The notes: generated by a model from the letters alone, not told the origin. A stretch of 64,000 bases of DNA from Salinilacustrithrix sp034522155 (GCA_034522155.1 JAXHLP010000006.1:558001-622000), one strand, 5' to 3'. Positions 44,081 through 52,068 are shown, counted from the first letter of the stretch. A program made the numbers and translations.

Positions 44081-45216
44081 CGCGCGCCCCAGGCCTCCTC
44101 GACCGCAGTGGCGGCGAAGTCGGCGATGGTCTCCGGCGCGATCGCGTCGATGCTGCCGGCCGGGCCCCAGGCGGGTTCGTGCAACATCCGTTCGGCTGGG
44201 CAGGCATCGGCGGCCGAGACCATCTGCGAGAACTCTCCGGCCACGGCGTGGTGGCGGAGCCGACCGGTCGTCCACTTGAGGTGGGGGTGTCTGCTGTAGA
44301 TGCCCACGACTTCGGGACCCCCGCCCTCACGACGCTCGGTGAGCGCCGCCAAGTGGGTGAGGCCGGTGTTGTTCCCCACGACGAGGTCGCACGACGCGAA
44401 CAGGTCCACGCAGCCCGTGGCGTCGATGTCGAGGACCTCCACCGAGCTGTCGCCGCTGGGAGCCATCGGAGCCCGACCACCGGGTGGGACCACCAGCTGG
44501 AACCGGCACGGGCCCCAGCGTCCCGCCAGCAGCTCCATGATCTTCGCGAAGCCACGCTCGGCGTAGCCCCGGCGACCCGGCCAACCGCTTGTCGTCACCA
44601 GCGCCACGGTCGGGCGGTCTCCCGCAGGCCGCCCGTCGGCGAGGAACAGGGGACACGGCCGAAGATCGCGTGGAAGGCGTACTCCCACACGACGCTCCAC
44701 CTCGAGGTAGAGGCGCATGGGCAGGTCGGCGTGAACGTGCAGCGAGCCGTCGTCGCCCAGGTCCAGGAACGTCGGGACGTGCTCTTGGAGGAACGTGCGG
44801 GTGGTGTCGGGGCGTTCACCGGAGCAGATGACGCTGTCGTCTCGCGCCCCGGGGAGCGGAGCGTCCTCCGGCTCCACGCGCTGGACCGGGAGCGTGGACC
44901 GCTCGACCAGGGCACGACGGGGACCTGCGCACCACAGCCGCCCAGGCGCGAACCCGAGCAGAGCGCCGGCCTCGTGAAGGGCCTGGACGGTTGCGAGGCC
45001 GAGGAGGAGGTCGCCGAGGCGGGGATGACCGATGGTCGCCATCCACCTGCCCGAGCGCACCGCGTCGGCGAGCGGTGGATCCGCCACCGATGTGGGGCCC
45101 TCCCCCTTGGCCCGGCGGTACCGCAGCAGCCGCCCCAACGGGGCGCGAGCGGCCGGAACCGTCAGCGCCCCGCCCCGCGTGCACCGGACACCGTCGATGC
45201 ACCACGGATCCATCAT
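44077..45216 (-). CDS. Glycosyltransferase family 9-like protein
   Basis: 379 residues from an ATG at 45216. The second half shows the GT-B C-terminal domain of heptosyltransferase-like enzymes: VALVTTSGWPGRRGYAERGF, SVEVLDIDATGCVDLFASCD and VVGNNTGLTHLAALTERR, where 'xNxxxxHLAA' lies at the nucleotide-sugar site. The N-terminal half has GHPRLGDLLLGLATVQAL, matching the 'xGDxxxxxPxxxxL' start of GT9. Such genes often neighbour DUF4254 genes, as here. The donor is unlikely to be heptose in this organism; acceptor may be a glycan or a protein. Last gene of the PhyH-Fic operon. Confidence 0.65.
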   Translation of the reverse strand: MMDPWCIDGVRCTRGGALTVPAARAPLGRLLRYRRAKGEGPTSVADPPLADAVRSGRWMATIGHPRLGDLLLGLATVQALHEAGALLGFAPGRLWCAGPRRALVERSTLPVQRVEPEDAPLPGARDDSVICSGERPDTTRTFLQEHVPTFLDLGDDGSLHVHADLPMRLYLEVERRVGVRLPRDLRPCPLFLADGRPAGDRPTVALVTTSGWPGRRGYAERGFAKIMELLAGRWGPCRFQLVVPPGGRAPMAPSGDSSVEVLDIDATGCVDLFASCDLVVGNNTGLTHLAALTERREGGGPEVVGIYSRHPHLKWTTGRLRHHAVAGEFSQMVSAADACPAERMLHEPAWGPAGSIDAIAPETIADFAATAVEEAWGAR

Positions 45217-45230
45217 CGGACCGGTCCTGG

Positions 45231-45779
45231 TCAGCGCCCGCCGTACTGCTTCAACGGCTGCCACGCCGGGAACCGCACCCGTCCACCCGCCACTTCGCCG
45301 AGCAGGTCGTCGTAGGCTCGGGCGAGTTGGTCGCGCTGCAACGTGGCGGCGTGGTCGCGTCCGTCTTCGGCCGCGTCGTGCCGACAGTGACCGCTCAGGC
45401 GCTCGGCGCGCAGCCCCGCGATGACGAGGCGGTCGACCAGGGTCCCGAAGCTCTCGGTGTGGAGGCGCGCGGTCCCCACTTGGTGCACGTGGAACGACGA
45501 CCAATGATCGAGGCGGCCGACGAACCGGCTGCGTACGCCGTTGTTCTCATCGATCCGCCGCTTGATGCGGGCCAGGTCGGTGTCGGAGGACGAGCGGCGG
45601 GCGTCGTCCTCCAACGCCCAGCCGAGCTCGGCGCACCGGCGTAGCTCACCTGCCAGCGCCACCGCGGAGCCGCGGGCCTCGCCCGACCCCGGTCGTGCTG
45701 CGAGGACCTGCTGCGCGTCCGGCACCCGATCGGGAGCCGAAGTCGTCGTGTCGGTCGTGGCTCGGGCCGCGGTCGTCAC
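45231..45779 (-). CDS. DUF4254 family protein
   Basis: 182 residues from a GTG overlapping the previous stop as GTGA. IKRRIDENNGVRSRFVGRLD and LHTESFGTLVDRLVIAGLRA match the two conserved blocks of DUF4254, a helical protein of unknown function typically encoded beside glycosyltransferases. The N-terminal 35 residues are rich in Thr, Ala and Pro. It contains several His residues in the middle (HVHQ, SGHCRHDAAEDGRDH) that could bind metal. The pairing with the GT9-like gene 14 bases downstream suggests the two act together. Confidence 0.7.
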   Translation of the reverse strand: MTTAARATTDTTTSAPDRVPDAQQVLAARPGSGEARGSAVALAGELRRCAELGWALEDDARRSSSDTDLARIKRRIDENNGVRSRFVGRLDHWSSFHVHQVGTARLHTESFGTLVDRLVIAGLRAERLSGHCRHDAAEDGRDHAATLQRDQLARAYDDLLGEVAGGRVRFPAWQPLKQYGGR

Positions 45780-46072
45780 CAGGTCATGACCTGCGGGATG
45801 AAACGCTGGGTGAAGTGGGGCTCGATCGGGGTGCGATACACCGCCCGGGCCAGCGTGGCGGTCATCGGTGACGAGTACGTCATGTCGAACCCGGACACCT
45901 CCGCTTCGGCTTGGTCGGGCGCACCACCGGTCTGGTCGGCGTTGGCGAGCGCCTTGACGAGGATGTCGGCCTCGCGCTCGCGGAGGGTGCGGACGAAGTT
46001 CTCCAGCTTCTCGGAGAGGTCTTCGAGCTCTTCTCGTGTCGGTTCCTGGGTATCGGCCACGATGGACTCCAT
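45776..46072 (-). CDS. 98-residue protein in the Fic operon; possible Fic inhibitor or modified peptide
   Basis: No family recognised. Residues 10-45 are a charged, probably helical segment with LSEKLENFVRTL, in which Ser20, Glu24 and Asn25 fit the (S/T)xxxE(G/N) motif by which FicA/VbhA-type antitoxins block Fic proteins; VbhA also uses Ser20 and Glu24. The motif is short and can occur by chance. The C-terminal 35 residues are uncharged and aromatic (DMTYSSPMTATLARAVYRTP, ending in VMTW), like the core of a ribosomally made peptide. A strong hairpin ends five bases before the ATG, and no ribosome site is visible. It follows the Fic gene after 58 bases. Confidence 0.6.
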   Translation of the reverse strand: MESIVADTQEPTREELEDLSEKLENFVRTLREREADILVKALANADQTGGAPDQAEAEVSGFDMTYSSPMTATLARAVYRTPIEPHFTQRFIPQVMTW

Positions 46073-46077
46073 TCGAT

Positions 46078-46103
46078 CGTCGGGTGTTCGGTAGTACCCG
46101 ACG
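46078..46103 (-). promoter_or_regulatory. Hairpin immediately upstream of the 98-residue protein
   Basis: CGTCGGGT (46078-46085) and ACCCGACG (46096-46103) are perfect 8-bp arms around ten bases. It sits five bases before the start codon inside the operon. It could stabilise the downstream message, stop part of the transcripts after the Fic gene, or bind a regulator. Confidence 0.55.
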
Positions 46104-46130
46104 TGGGTGACTCGGTCGGGTTACACCGCT

Positions 46131-47207
46131 TCAGGAGCCATCGCGCCGGAGTCCGTGCATCCGCTCTCGACACGGCCCGGCGAGTGCATCGAGCGCCTCC
46201 TGGCAGACCCACAGCGTGTCGTCGACGCGGTGGAGCACTCGGATCACCTCGAGGTCGGCGACCGGGAGCGTCGTCCGTCCGCGCAGCACGATCCCGAGGT
46301 CGGTGTGGTCGAGCACAGGCGTCGCAACCAGGCTGGCGGCCAACTCGGCGGCATCGGGTCCGAGAAGGGGCCACAGGCGCTGCTCCAGCGAGTCCAGCAG
46401 GCTGCCGGCGCGTCGGGCGAGCCGTGCGGCATCGTCACATGCCCGGACCAGGGCACCCGCGAAGGCCTCGGTCCACTCCTGCGCGCGGCCTTGCTCGTGC
46501 AGACGAAGGTCGTCGCGGTGGCGCAGGCTCCTCACACCGAGCGCCGTGGCGACGAGCGGATAGACGCGTCGCGACGTGGCCGAGCGTCGGAAGACGGCGT
46601 GCACGAGGAGACGCGCAGTGCGTCCGTTGCCGTCCGGGAACGGGTGCAGCACCGCCAGTTGGGCATGGCCCAGGGCCGCCCGAACCACGGGCGAGACCGT
46701 CTCGTCGCAGCAGAAGGCCACGAGATCGTCGACCAGCGGAGCGATGGTTCCGGGCTCCGGGGCCACGAACCGGCTGCGTTGCCGGTCGGGGTCCGGCCCG
46801 ACCCATGCAGCGCGGTCACGGAACCGCCCGGCCGCACCGTCGTCTCGGGTGCCCGAGAGGAGCCTGCGGTGGAACGAGCCGAGTTCGGCTGCGGTCCAGG
46901 GTGCGGTCGGGTCGTCCAAGGGCGCGATCAGCAGGCGGGCGGCGCTCGCGGCGGCACCGTCGGTCGTCGCCGGTGGCCTGCGCAGGGCGGGAGGAAGCCG
47001 GCGGTTCGGCCGGCGGAGCCCCTCGCAGAGGCACGCACCGAGCAGCTCCGCTCGCACCATCGGCCAGGTGAGTGCCTCGAGCTGGGCGGACGCCGGCGAC
47101 GACTCCAGCTCCGCGACCGCCTGCTCTGCGGCCTCGACCGCCGGTCCTCGCGCGTGACCGGCGCGGGAACCGGCCAGGGTCCGGGGGACGACGGGCGGTG
47201 GACTCAC
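46131..47207 (-). CDS. Fic-domain protein
   Basis: 358 residues from a GTG overlapping the preceding stop as GTGA. The active-site loop HPFPDGNGRTAR is a perfect HPFx(D/E)GNGRxxR, so nucleotidyl transfer (usually AMP from ATP onto a Ser, Thr or Tyr hydroxyl) is expected. GRFRDRAAWVG is the conserved block before the Fic helices, and a C-terminal winged-helix-like part follows. Near the N-terminus LGACLCEGLR looks like the inhibitory SxxxEG helix of class II Fic proteins, but the Ser is Ala, so self-inhibition may be weak. It lies between a 2-oxoglutarate oxygenase and a small protein with an inhibitor-like motif. Confidence 0.88.
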   Translation of the reverse strand: MSPPPVVPRTLAGSRAGHARGPAVEAAEQAVAELESSPASAQLEALTWPMVRAELLGACLCEGLRRPNRRLPPALRRPPATTDGAAASAARLLIAPLDDPTAPWTAAELGSFHRRLLSGTRDDGAAGRFRDRAAWVGPDPDRQRSRFVAPEPGTIAPLVDDLVAFCCDETVSPVVRAALGHAQLAVLHPFPDGNGRTARLLVHAVFRRSATSRRVYPLVATALGVRSLRHRDDLRLHEQGRAQEWTEAFAGALVRACDDAARLARRAGSLLDSLEQRLWPLLGPDAAELAASLVATPVLDHTDLGIVLRGRTTLPVADLEVIRVLHRVDDTLWVCQEALDALAGPCRERMHGLRRDGS

Positions 47208-47947
47208 CGGTGCGGGTTCCTGCCGTCGACCAGCCAGGGCATGCGACTGGCGTCGTCGTAGCGGACCACGACGGTCCACCGGATCCGGCGGGAGGCGTTG
47301 GGAGCAGAGCGGTGCAGCACGTAGGGGGAGAAGAGCACGGCGTCCCCGGGTTCGATCTGGCAGGCCACCGGATCGAACCCATCGGCCCACCCGGGGTCGA
47401 CGTGCAGGTGACCGTACGGGCCGACCGCTGTGCTCTCGATGCGGCCCCGGCGGTGGCTGCCGGCGTGGACGACCATCGCGCCGTTGCCGGTATCGACCGG
47501 CTGCAACGGGATCCACGCGTTGACCGCGTTCTCCGATCGGAGATCGCGCACGTCCTGGTGAAGCGGCAGCAACGTGCGCTCGCCCCCGGGTGGGTCGGCA
47601 CGCACGGTGACGACGCGCAGGTTGGGCACCGCGACATCGAGGGCCCGGACGCAGCTCACCAGGTCTTCGGCGAGCGCGACCGCGTGGGCCGCGAGACCGC
47701 CCTCGAGCACCCGGTCGAGCGCCTCGCGATAGGCCCGCCCGAAGCCAGCGAGTTGGAGGTACCAGCGGTCGGATCTCGTGCCGTCATCGACCACGTCGTC
47801 GTCGAGGTGGCGGGCAGCTTCGGCGGCGAGCACCTCGTCGATCTCGGTCCGGACGGCGGTGAGCGACGCGACATCGACCACATCGCGCGCGATCGCGAAG
47901 CCGTCGTCTTCGTACGAACGTCGCAGGGTGGTGAGCGCCCCGAGCAC
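47204..47947 (-). CDS. Phytanoyl-CoA dioxygenase (PhyH) family Fe(II)/2-oxoglutarate oxygenase
   Basis: 247 residues from GTG. LPLHQDVRD gives the HxD of the iron triad, and the distal His is in YVLHRSAPNASRRIRWTVVV, where the Arg after it binds 2-oxoglutarate. DGFAIARDVVD is the typical PhyH start. Family members hydroxylate lipids, free amino acids, ectoine or peptides, or halogenate in some secondary pathways. First gene of the operon with the Fic protein, so its product or a peptide side chain may be the target of later enzymes. Substrate unknown. Confidence 0.85.
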   Translation of the reverse strand: MLGALTTLRRSYEDDGFAIARDVVDVASLTAVRTEIDEVLAAEAARHLDDDVVDDGTRSDRWYLQLAGFGRAYREALDRVLEGGLAAHAVALAEDLVSCVRALDVAVPNLRVVTVRADPPGGERTLLPLHQDVRDLRSENAVNAWIPLQPVDTGNGAMVVHAGSHRRGRIESTAVGPYGHLHVDPGWADGFDPVACQIEPGDAVLFSPYVLHRSAPNASRRIRWTVVVRYDDASRMPWLVDGRNPHR

Positions 47948-47998
47948 TGACGCCGGATCGTACGCGGGACGAACGGATACTCGCTGACGCGCAGGTCC

Positions 47999-48490
47999 CT
48001 ACTCGAGGAGGTGCCGGATGGCGGCGAGGCGGGCGGTGACGACCCCCTCGGCCCGCTTGCGGAGCTGGGCGATGGCTGCGCCGGCCTCCATCGACGATCG
48101 CCGGGCCCGGTAGGCCTGCTCGCAGGTGACCATGGTGGCGGCACCGTCGTCGACGGCCTCGTAGGTGGTCGTGTAGCGGAGATCGGTCCGGTCGCCGAAC
48201 TGGATCTCGCAGCTCTGCCGTGGCTCGTCGATCGTCACGGCGGACTCGAACGATCGCCGTCGCCCGAAACGGGCGTGCGAGACGGTCCGGCACCGGTAGC
48301 CCTCGTCGGTGCGCGCCAGGATCTCGCGGTCGACGAAGCGGTTCGACAGGTGCCCGAGCAGCGCGCGCTGGTCGTCGGCTTCGACGCTGGCCCAGACCTC
48401 GGCCGGTGTCGCCGACACGATCACCGAGTCCTGGTGGAGCAGCGTGAACTGCTCACCGTCGGAACCGGCGTCCTCGCGCCCGTCACTCAT
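47999..48490 (-). CDS. SRPBCC-fold (DUF2505-like) protein
   Basis: 163 residues from an ATG at 48490 that overlaps the upstream zinc-ribbon gene by eight bases. LHQDSVIVSATPAEVWASVE opens like a START/SRPBCC domain, followed by alternating strands and the long C-terminal helix (AGAAIAQLRKRAEGVVTARL). These proteins hold hydrophobic ligands in a deep cavity. DUF2505 members are common in actinobacteria with no known ligand. Confidence 0.68.
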   Translation of the reverse strand: MSDGREDAGSDGEQFTLLHQDSVIVSATPAEVWASVEADDQRALLGHLSNRFVDREILARTDEGYRCRTVSHARFGRRRSFESAVTIDEPRQSCEIQFGDRTDLRYTTTYEAVDDGAATMVTCEQAYRARRSSMEAGAAIAQLRKRAEGVVTARLAAIRHLLE

Positions 48491-48647
48491 CGGGATCGGG
48501 GACCTCGAGGTACCAGCCGTCGTGGCAGTCCTCGCACCGGTACACGGTGATGTGACCCGGCGCCCAGCCCTCTTCGGGAGGGTGAGAGTTGAGATGGGCC
48601 CGACCGCCGCAGTCGATGCAGGTGATCACGGGGTCCGGCTCGAACAC
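48483..48647 (-). CDS. 54-residue zinc-ribbon protein
   Basis: From a GTG at 48647, seven bases after TACCGT on the minus strand. CIDC and CEDC pairs 26 residues apart (ITCIDCGGRAHL and VYRCEDCHDGW) form a likely zinc ribbon. The end (EVPDPDE) is acidic. A longer reading is open upstream but would run through the promoter and into the lipoprotein gene on the other strand. It probably forms an operon with the SRPBCC gene; function unknown. Confidence 0.65.
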   Translation of the reverse strand: MFEPDPVITCIDCGGRAHLNSHPPEEGWAPGHITVYRCEDCHDGWYLEVPDPDE

Positions 48648-48654
48648 CCGCGGC

Positions 48655-48660
48655 ACGGTA
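48655..48660 (-). promoter_or_regulatory. Putative -10 box TACCGT for the zinc-ribbon gene
   Basis: Minus-strand TACCGT ends seven bases before the GTG at 48647 and fixes that start as the leaderless one. Confidence 0.4.
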
Positions 48661-48714
48661 GCGGCGTGCCGGCGTGCCACCGATACGCGCGCGGGTGCTG
48701 GCAGAATTCCAGCG

Positions 48715-49761
48715 ATGCGATTCCGTACCGCCGCGATTGCCGTCGTCCTCGTCACCCTCGTCGCTGCGTGCGGCGGGGACGACGATGACGAAGAGGTCAC
48801 CCGCGAGACCACGACCACCACCACCACGTCGACCACCACGACGACCGCGCCGACAACGTCGTCGCTCACCGGCCTGCCCGTGGACGAGGGGGTGAAGAAC
48901 CGGCCTGTCGTGGCGATCAAGATCGACAACGTCGACGGCAAGTCGACACCCCAGCTCGGGATCAACGAGGCGGACGTCGTCTACGAGATCCAGGTCGAGG
49001 GCAGCGTCACCCGTCTCCTGTCGATCTTCCAGAGCACTGACGCCGGACCCGTGGGCCCCGTCCGTTCGGCCCGCGGTTCGGAGATCGGGCTCCTCGAGGA
49101 GCTCAACAACCCGCTGTTCACCTGGCACGGCGCCAACAACATCCTCGGCCCTCAGGTGCGTGCGGCCAAGATCCAGCCGCGGTCGATCAACGACATCAGC
49201 GGACTCTTCTACCGCGAGCCGAGCCGGCGGGCGCCCTACAACAGCTTCGTCCAGGGCACTCCGGAGATCCGGGAGACGGCCGACGAGGGTTCGAGCGGAC
49301 CGGCCGAGCCGATCTTCACCTTCGCCGACGAGGGCGAGCAGCCCTCGCCGCTGGCGCAGCCCGCGTCCGACGTCGAGATCCGCTTCACCGGTGGTGCGGG
49401 CGGTGCGCCCGTCTCCTACGAGTGGGACGGTGAGCTCTGGAAGCGATCCCAGTCCGGCCGCCCCCACGTCGATGCCGACGGTGACCAGGTCGCGGTCGAG
49501 AACGTGATCGTGCGGTTCGTCCCGGCACTCGACTCGGGCACCCGCGACGCTGCCGGCAACTTCGTGCCGACCGCCAACGTCGTGGGTGAGGGCGACGTGT
49601 GGGTGTTCGCCCAGGGGACGGTGACGACGGGACGCTGGGTCAAGCCCGACAGCACCTCCGCGACGCAGTACCTCGACGCCGACGGCAACCCGATCAAGCT
49701 GACACCGGGGAACACCTGGGTGTCGATGCCCTACACCAGCGCCGCGTCCTCCTACCGGTGA
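48715..49761 (+). CDS. DUF3048 (YerB-like) lipoprotein
   Basis: 348 residues. A signal peptide ends in LVTLVAACGG, with the lipidated Cys near residue 19. An Asp-rich stretch and a Thr-rich linker (TTTTTTSTTTTT) lead to the DUF3048 domain: RPVVAIKIDNVDGKSTPQLG, INEADVVYE and PVGPVRSARGSEI are family blocks. YerB-type proteins lie outside the membrane and have no assigned reaction. It stands between the accessory block and rsmD, whose start overlaps its stop as GTGA, so it is cotranscribed with rsmD-coaD. Confidence 0.85.
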   Translation: MRFRTAAIAVVLVTLVAACGGDDDDEEVTRETTTTTTTSTTTTTAPTTSSLTGLPVDEGVKNRPVVAIKIDNVDGKSTPQLGINEADVVYEIQVEGSVTRLLSIFQSTDAGPVGPVRSARGSEIGLLEELNNPLFTWHGANNILGPQVRAAKIQPRSINDISGLFYREPSRRAPYNSFVQGTPEIRETADEGSSGPAEPIFTFADEGEQPSPLAQPASDVEIRFTGGAGGAPVSYEWDGELWKRSQSGRPHVDADGDQVAVENVIVRFVPALDSGTRDAAGNFVPTANVVGEGDVWVFAQGTVTTGRWVKPDSTSATQYLDADGNPIKLTPGNTWVSMPYTSAASSYR

Positions 49762-50315
49762 GGGTGGTCGCCGGCACCGCCGGCGGTCGGCGGCTGCGCA
49801 GTCCCGAGGGCGAGACGACCCGCCCCACCCCCGACCGGGTCCGCGAGGCGGTCTTCAACATGCTGGTCAGCCAGGGTGTCGTCGAGGGCGCGCGGGCCGC
49901 TGACCTGTTCGCCGGCAGCGGTGCGCTCGGCATCGAGGCGATCAGCCGGGGGGCCGACCACGTCTGGTTCGTCGAGTCCGACCGCCACGCCCTCGACGTC
50001 ATCGAGGACAACCTGGCCACGCTCGGTTTCGCCGACCGCGCCACCGTGGTGCGCGGTGATGTCGACTCGACGGTTCCCGGATCCCTCGGCGACGGCCTCG
50101 ACCTCGTGGTCGCCGACCCGCCGTACGCCTTCGACGGCTGGTCCGAGTTGCTGGCCCGACTGCAGATTCGCCTGACACGCGACGCCGTCGTCGTGGCCGA
50201 ATCGGGCGCGTCGATCGAGTTGGGACCCGGCTGGGAAAAGATGAGGGAGCGCACCTACGGCGGTACCGTGATCACGTTCGCCTCCCCGCCCGCCACCTCA
50301 GGAGTTGACGCGTGA
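49758..50315 (+). CDS. rsmD: 16S rRNA (guanine-966-N2)-methyltransferase RsmD
   Basis: 185 residues from GTG. VVAGTAGGRRLRSPEGETTR is the RsmD opening ('IIxGxxxGrxLxxPxxxxtRPT'), RPTPDRVREAVFNML follows, DLFAGSGALGIEA binds SAM, and VADPPYAF is the catalytic (N/D)PPY. It methylates G966 of 16S rRNA. Start and stop overlaps (GTGA) link it to the lipoprotein gene before and coaD after. Confidence 0.93.
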   Translation: MRVVAGTAGGRRLRSPEGETTRPTPDRVREAVFNMLVSQGVVEGARAADLFAGSGALGIEAISRGADHVWFVESDRHALDVIEDNLATLGFADRATVVRGDVDSTVPGSLGDGLDLVVADPPYAFDGWSELLARLQIRLTRDAVVVAESGASIELGPGWEKMRERTYGGTVITFASPPATSGVDA

Positions 50316-50788
50316 GGACCGTCCTCTACCCCGGGACGTTCGACCCGATCCACAACGGGCATCTCGAGATCATCGAGACCGCATCCCGGCTGTTCGACCT
50401 CGTGACGGTGGCCGCCATGCGCAACCCCCAGAAGGGGGAGCCGCTGTTCTCCTTCGACGATCGACGCGCCATGATCCTCGAGAGCACGGCCCATCTCGGC
50501 AACGTCGAGGTCGTGCAGTTCTCCAGCCTCGTCGTCGACCTGGCTCAGGAGATCGGTGCCGACGTGATCGTGAAGGGGCTGCGTGCCGTCTCCGACTTCG
50601 AGTCCGAGATGCACCAGGCCCACATGAACCGCAAGATCTCGGGTCTCGAGACGCTCTTCATCCCGTCCGCCACCGAGCATTCGTTCGTCGCGTCGAAGCT
50701 GCTGCGAGAGATCGCCCGCTTCGGGGGCAACGTGAACGAGATGGTCCCCGACCCCGTCGCCAAGCGGCTCGAGGAGAAGTTCTCGTGA
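50312..50788 (+). CDS. coaD: Phosphopantetheine adenylyltransferase CoaD
   Basis: 158 residues from a GTG overlapping the rsmD stop. YPGTFDPIHNGHLEII contains the nucleotidyltransferase HxGH motif (His17 to His20 region), VKGLRAVSDFESEMHQAHMN the substrate loop, and PSATEHSFVASKLLREIARF the ISSTxxR-like C-terminal motif. It makes dephospho-CoA from 4'-phosphopantetheine and ATP. Normal length and all key residues are present. Confidence 0.96.
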   Translation: MRTVLYPGTFDPIHNGHLEIIETASRLFDLVTVAAMRNPQKGEPLFSFDDRRAMILESTAHLGNVEVVQFSSLVVDLAQEIGADVIVKGLRAVSDFESEMHQAHMNRKISGLETLFIPSATEHSFVASKLLREIARFGGNVNEMVPDPVAKRLEEKFS

Positions 50789-51453
50789 GTGATCAGGGCG
50801 AGCACCAGGAGCGCCCCGGCCAGTCGCCCTATGCCGCGCCCCAGGTCGAGTCGGTGCTGCGGGAGATCCGCGACCTGATCGAACAGGCGCGGCCCATGCC
50901 CGTCTCGCGCTCGGTGATGATCAACCAGGCCGAGGTGCTCGACCTCATCGACGAGGCCGCCGAACGGCTGCCCGAGGAGCTCCGGGCGGCCAAGTGGCTG
51001 TTGAAGCAGCGCGAGGAGTTCCTCGCCCGCACCCGCCGCGAGGCCGACGAGATCATCGAGGCCGCCCGCGAGGAGGCCGACGAGCTCGTCACCGAGACCG
51101 AGGTCGTCAAGGCCGCCGAGGCCCGCGCCCGCTCGGTCGTCGACGCCGCCGATGCCGAGGCCCGGCGGCTGAAGCTCGAGGCCGAGGACTTCTGCGACCA
51201 ACGCCTCGCCAGCTTCGAGATCGTGCTCGAGCGGACGATGAAGGTCGTCAACGCCGGCCGGGTCAAGCTGCAGGGCGGCCAGGCCCGCGAGGAGGACGAC
51301 GATCGCGGTGGGTCCGGCGGGCACGGCGGCGGCGGTGGCCACGGCATCGTCGGTGATCTCTCCACGTCGGGCTCGGAGGAAACCTTCGGCCGTCCCCACC
51401 TCGAGGCCGTGCCCGACGAGGCCCCGGCCTTCTTCGATCAGGACGAGAGCTGA
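50785..51453 (+). CDS. DivIVA-like coiled-coil protein
   Basis: 222 residues from a GTG overlapping the coaD stop. SVLREIRDLIEQARPM and VMINQAEVLDLIDEAAERL open it, followed by a long uninterrupted coiled coil (LARTRREADEIIEAAREEAD onward), then a flexible tail with a Gly/His stretch (GGHGGGGGHG) and acidic residues. Proteins of this type occupy the place between coaD and the DUF177 gene across actinobacteria and are usually annotated as cell-division-initiation or ATP-synthase-b-like. It probably scaffolds envelope growth. No membrane helix. Confidence 0.72.
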   Translation: MSDQGEHQERPGQSPYAAPQVESVLREIRDLIEQARPMPVSRSVMINQAEVLDLIDEAAERLPEELRAAKWLLKQREEFLARTRREADEIIEAAREEADELVTETEVVKAAEARARSVVDAADAEARRLKLEAEDFCDQRLASFEIVLERTMKVVNAGRVKLQGGQAREEDDDRGGSGGHGGGGGHGIVGDLSTSGSEETFGRPHLEAVPDEAPAFFDQDES

Positions 51454-51459
51454 CCCGCG

Positions 51460-51993
51460 GTGCCCCGGCCATTCGTGGTCCGGGTCGGCGACCTGCTCCG
51501 CGAGCCGGGGAGTCGACGTGACGTCGACGTCCGCGTGGATGTCGAGCACTACGAGACCACCGCCGCGCGGACCATCCCCGGCACCGACCTGACCCTCGCC
51601 GGGGTGGTGATGGCGATGGCGGGTGGCGTCGAGGTCAAGGGCGAGGTCGGCTTCGACTGGTGGGGGGAGTGTCGCCGTTGCCTGCGCGACGTGCACGGCC
51701 ACCGAGACATCGAGTTCCGGGAGATCGCCCAGCGCGATCCGGTCGACGAGGAGGTGCTGCCCATCGAGGGCGATCTCCTCGACCTCGAACCCCTGGTGCG
51801 CGAGCTCGTGTTGTCCGGGCTCCCGCTCGCGCCGCTGTGTGGTGACGACTGCCCGGGACCGGATCCCGAACGATTCCCGACCGCCACCGCTGCGGACGTC
51901 GAGGAGGAGGCTGCCGCTCGCGAGCCGCAGGGCGACCCGCGCTGGGCGGCCCTCGACGAGCTCGACCTCGGCGACGACCCGGATGGTGCCTGA
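51460..51993 (+). CDS. DUF177 (YceD) family protein
   Basis: 177 residues from GTG, six bases after the coiled-coil gene. GECRRCLRDV and LCGDDCPG supply four Cys, a likely zinc site typical of actinobacterial YceD. YceD precedes rpmF almost everywhere and has been linked to 23S rRNA metabolism in plants and bacteria. The order here is the usual one. Confidence 0.88.
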   Translation: MPRPFVVRVGDLLREPGSRRDVDVRVDVEHYETTAARTIPGTDLTLAGVVMAMAGGVEVKGEVGFDWWGECRRCLRDVHGHRDIEFREIAQRDPVDEEVLPIEGDLLDLEPLVRELVLSGLPLAPLCGDDCPGPDPERFPTATAADVEEEAAAREPQGDPRWAALDELDLGDDPDGA

Positions 51994-52026
51994 GGCGCGA
52001 CTTGGTGGCTGTGACGGCTCCGTCGC

Positions 52027-52032
52027 TACAGT
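52027..52032 (+). promoter_or_regulatory. Putative -10 box TACAGT upstream of rpmF
   Basis: TACAGT lies 36 bases before the rpmF ATG. Unlike most genes here the ribosomal protein gene would have a short leader (CCGAGGTT as weak RBS). The same hexamer stands before acpP. Confidence 0.35.
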
Positions 52033-52068
52033 TGCCCGTTCGCATCCCGTCCCCGAGGTTGAAGACTC

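Noticed and set aside
44077..45504. Longer form of the GT9-like protein with about 96 extra N-terminal residues
   Set aside because: The extra part overlaps most of the DUF4254 C-terminus in another frame and is Arg/Pro-rich; the ATG at 45216 begins just after the DUF4254 stop.
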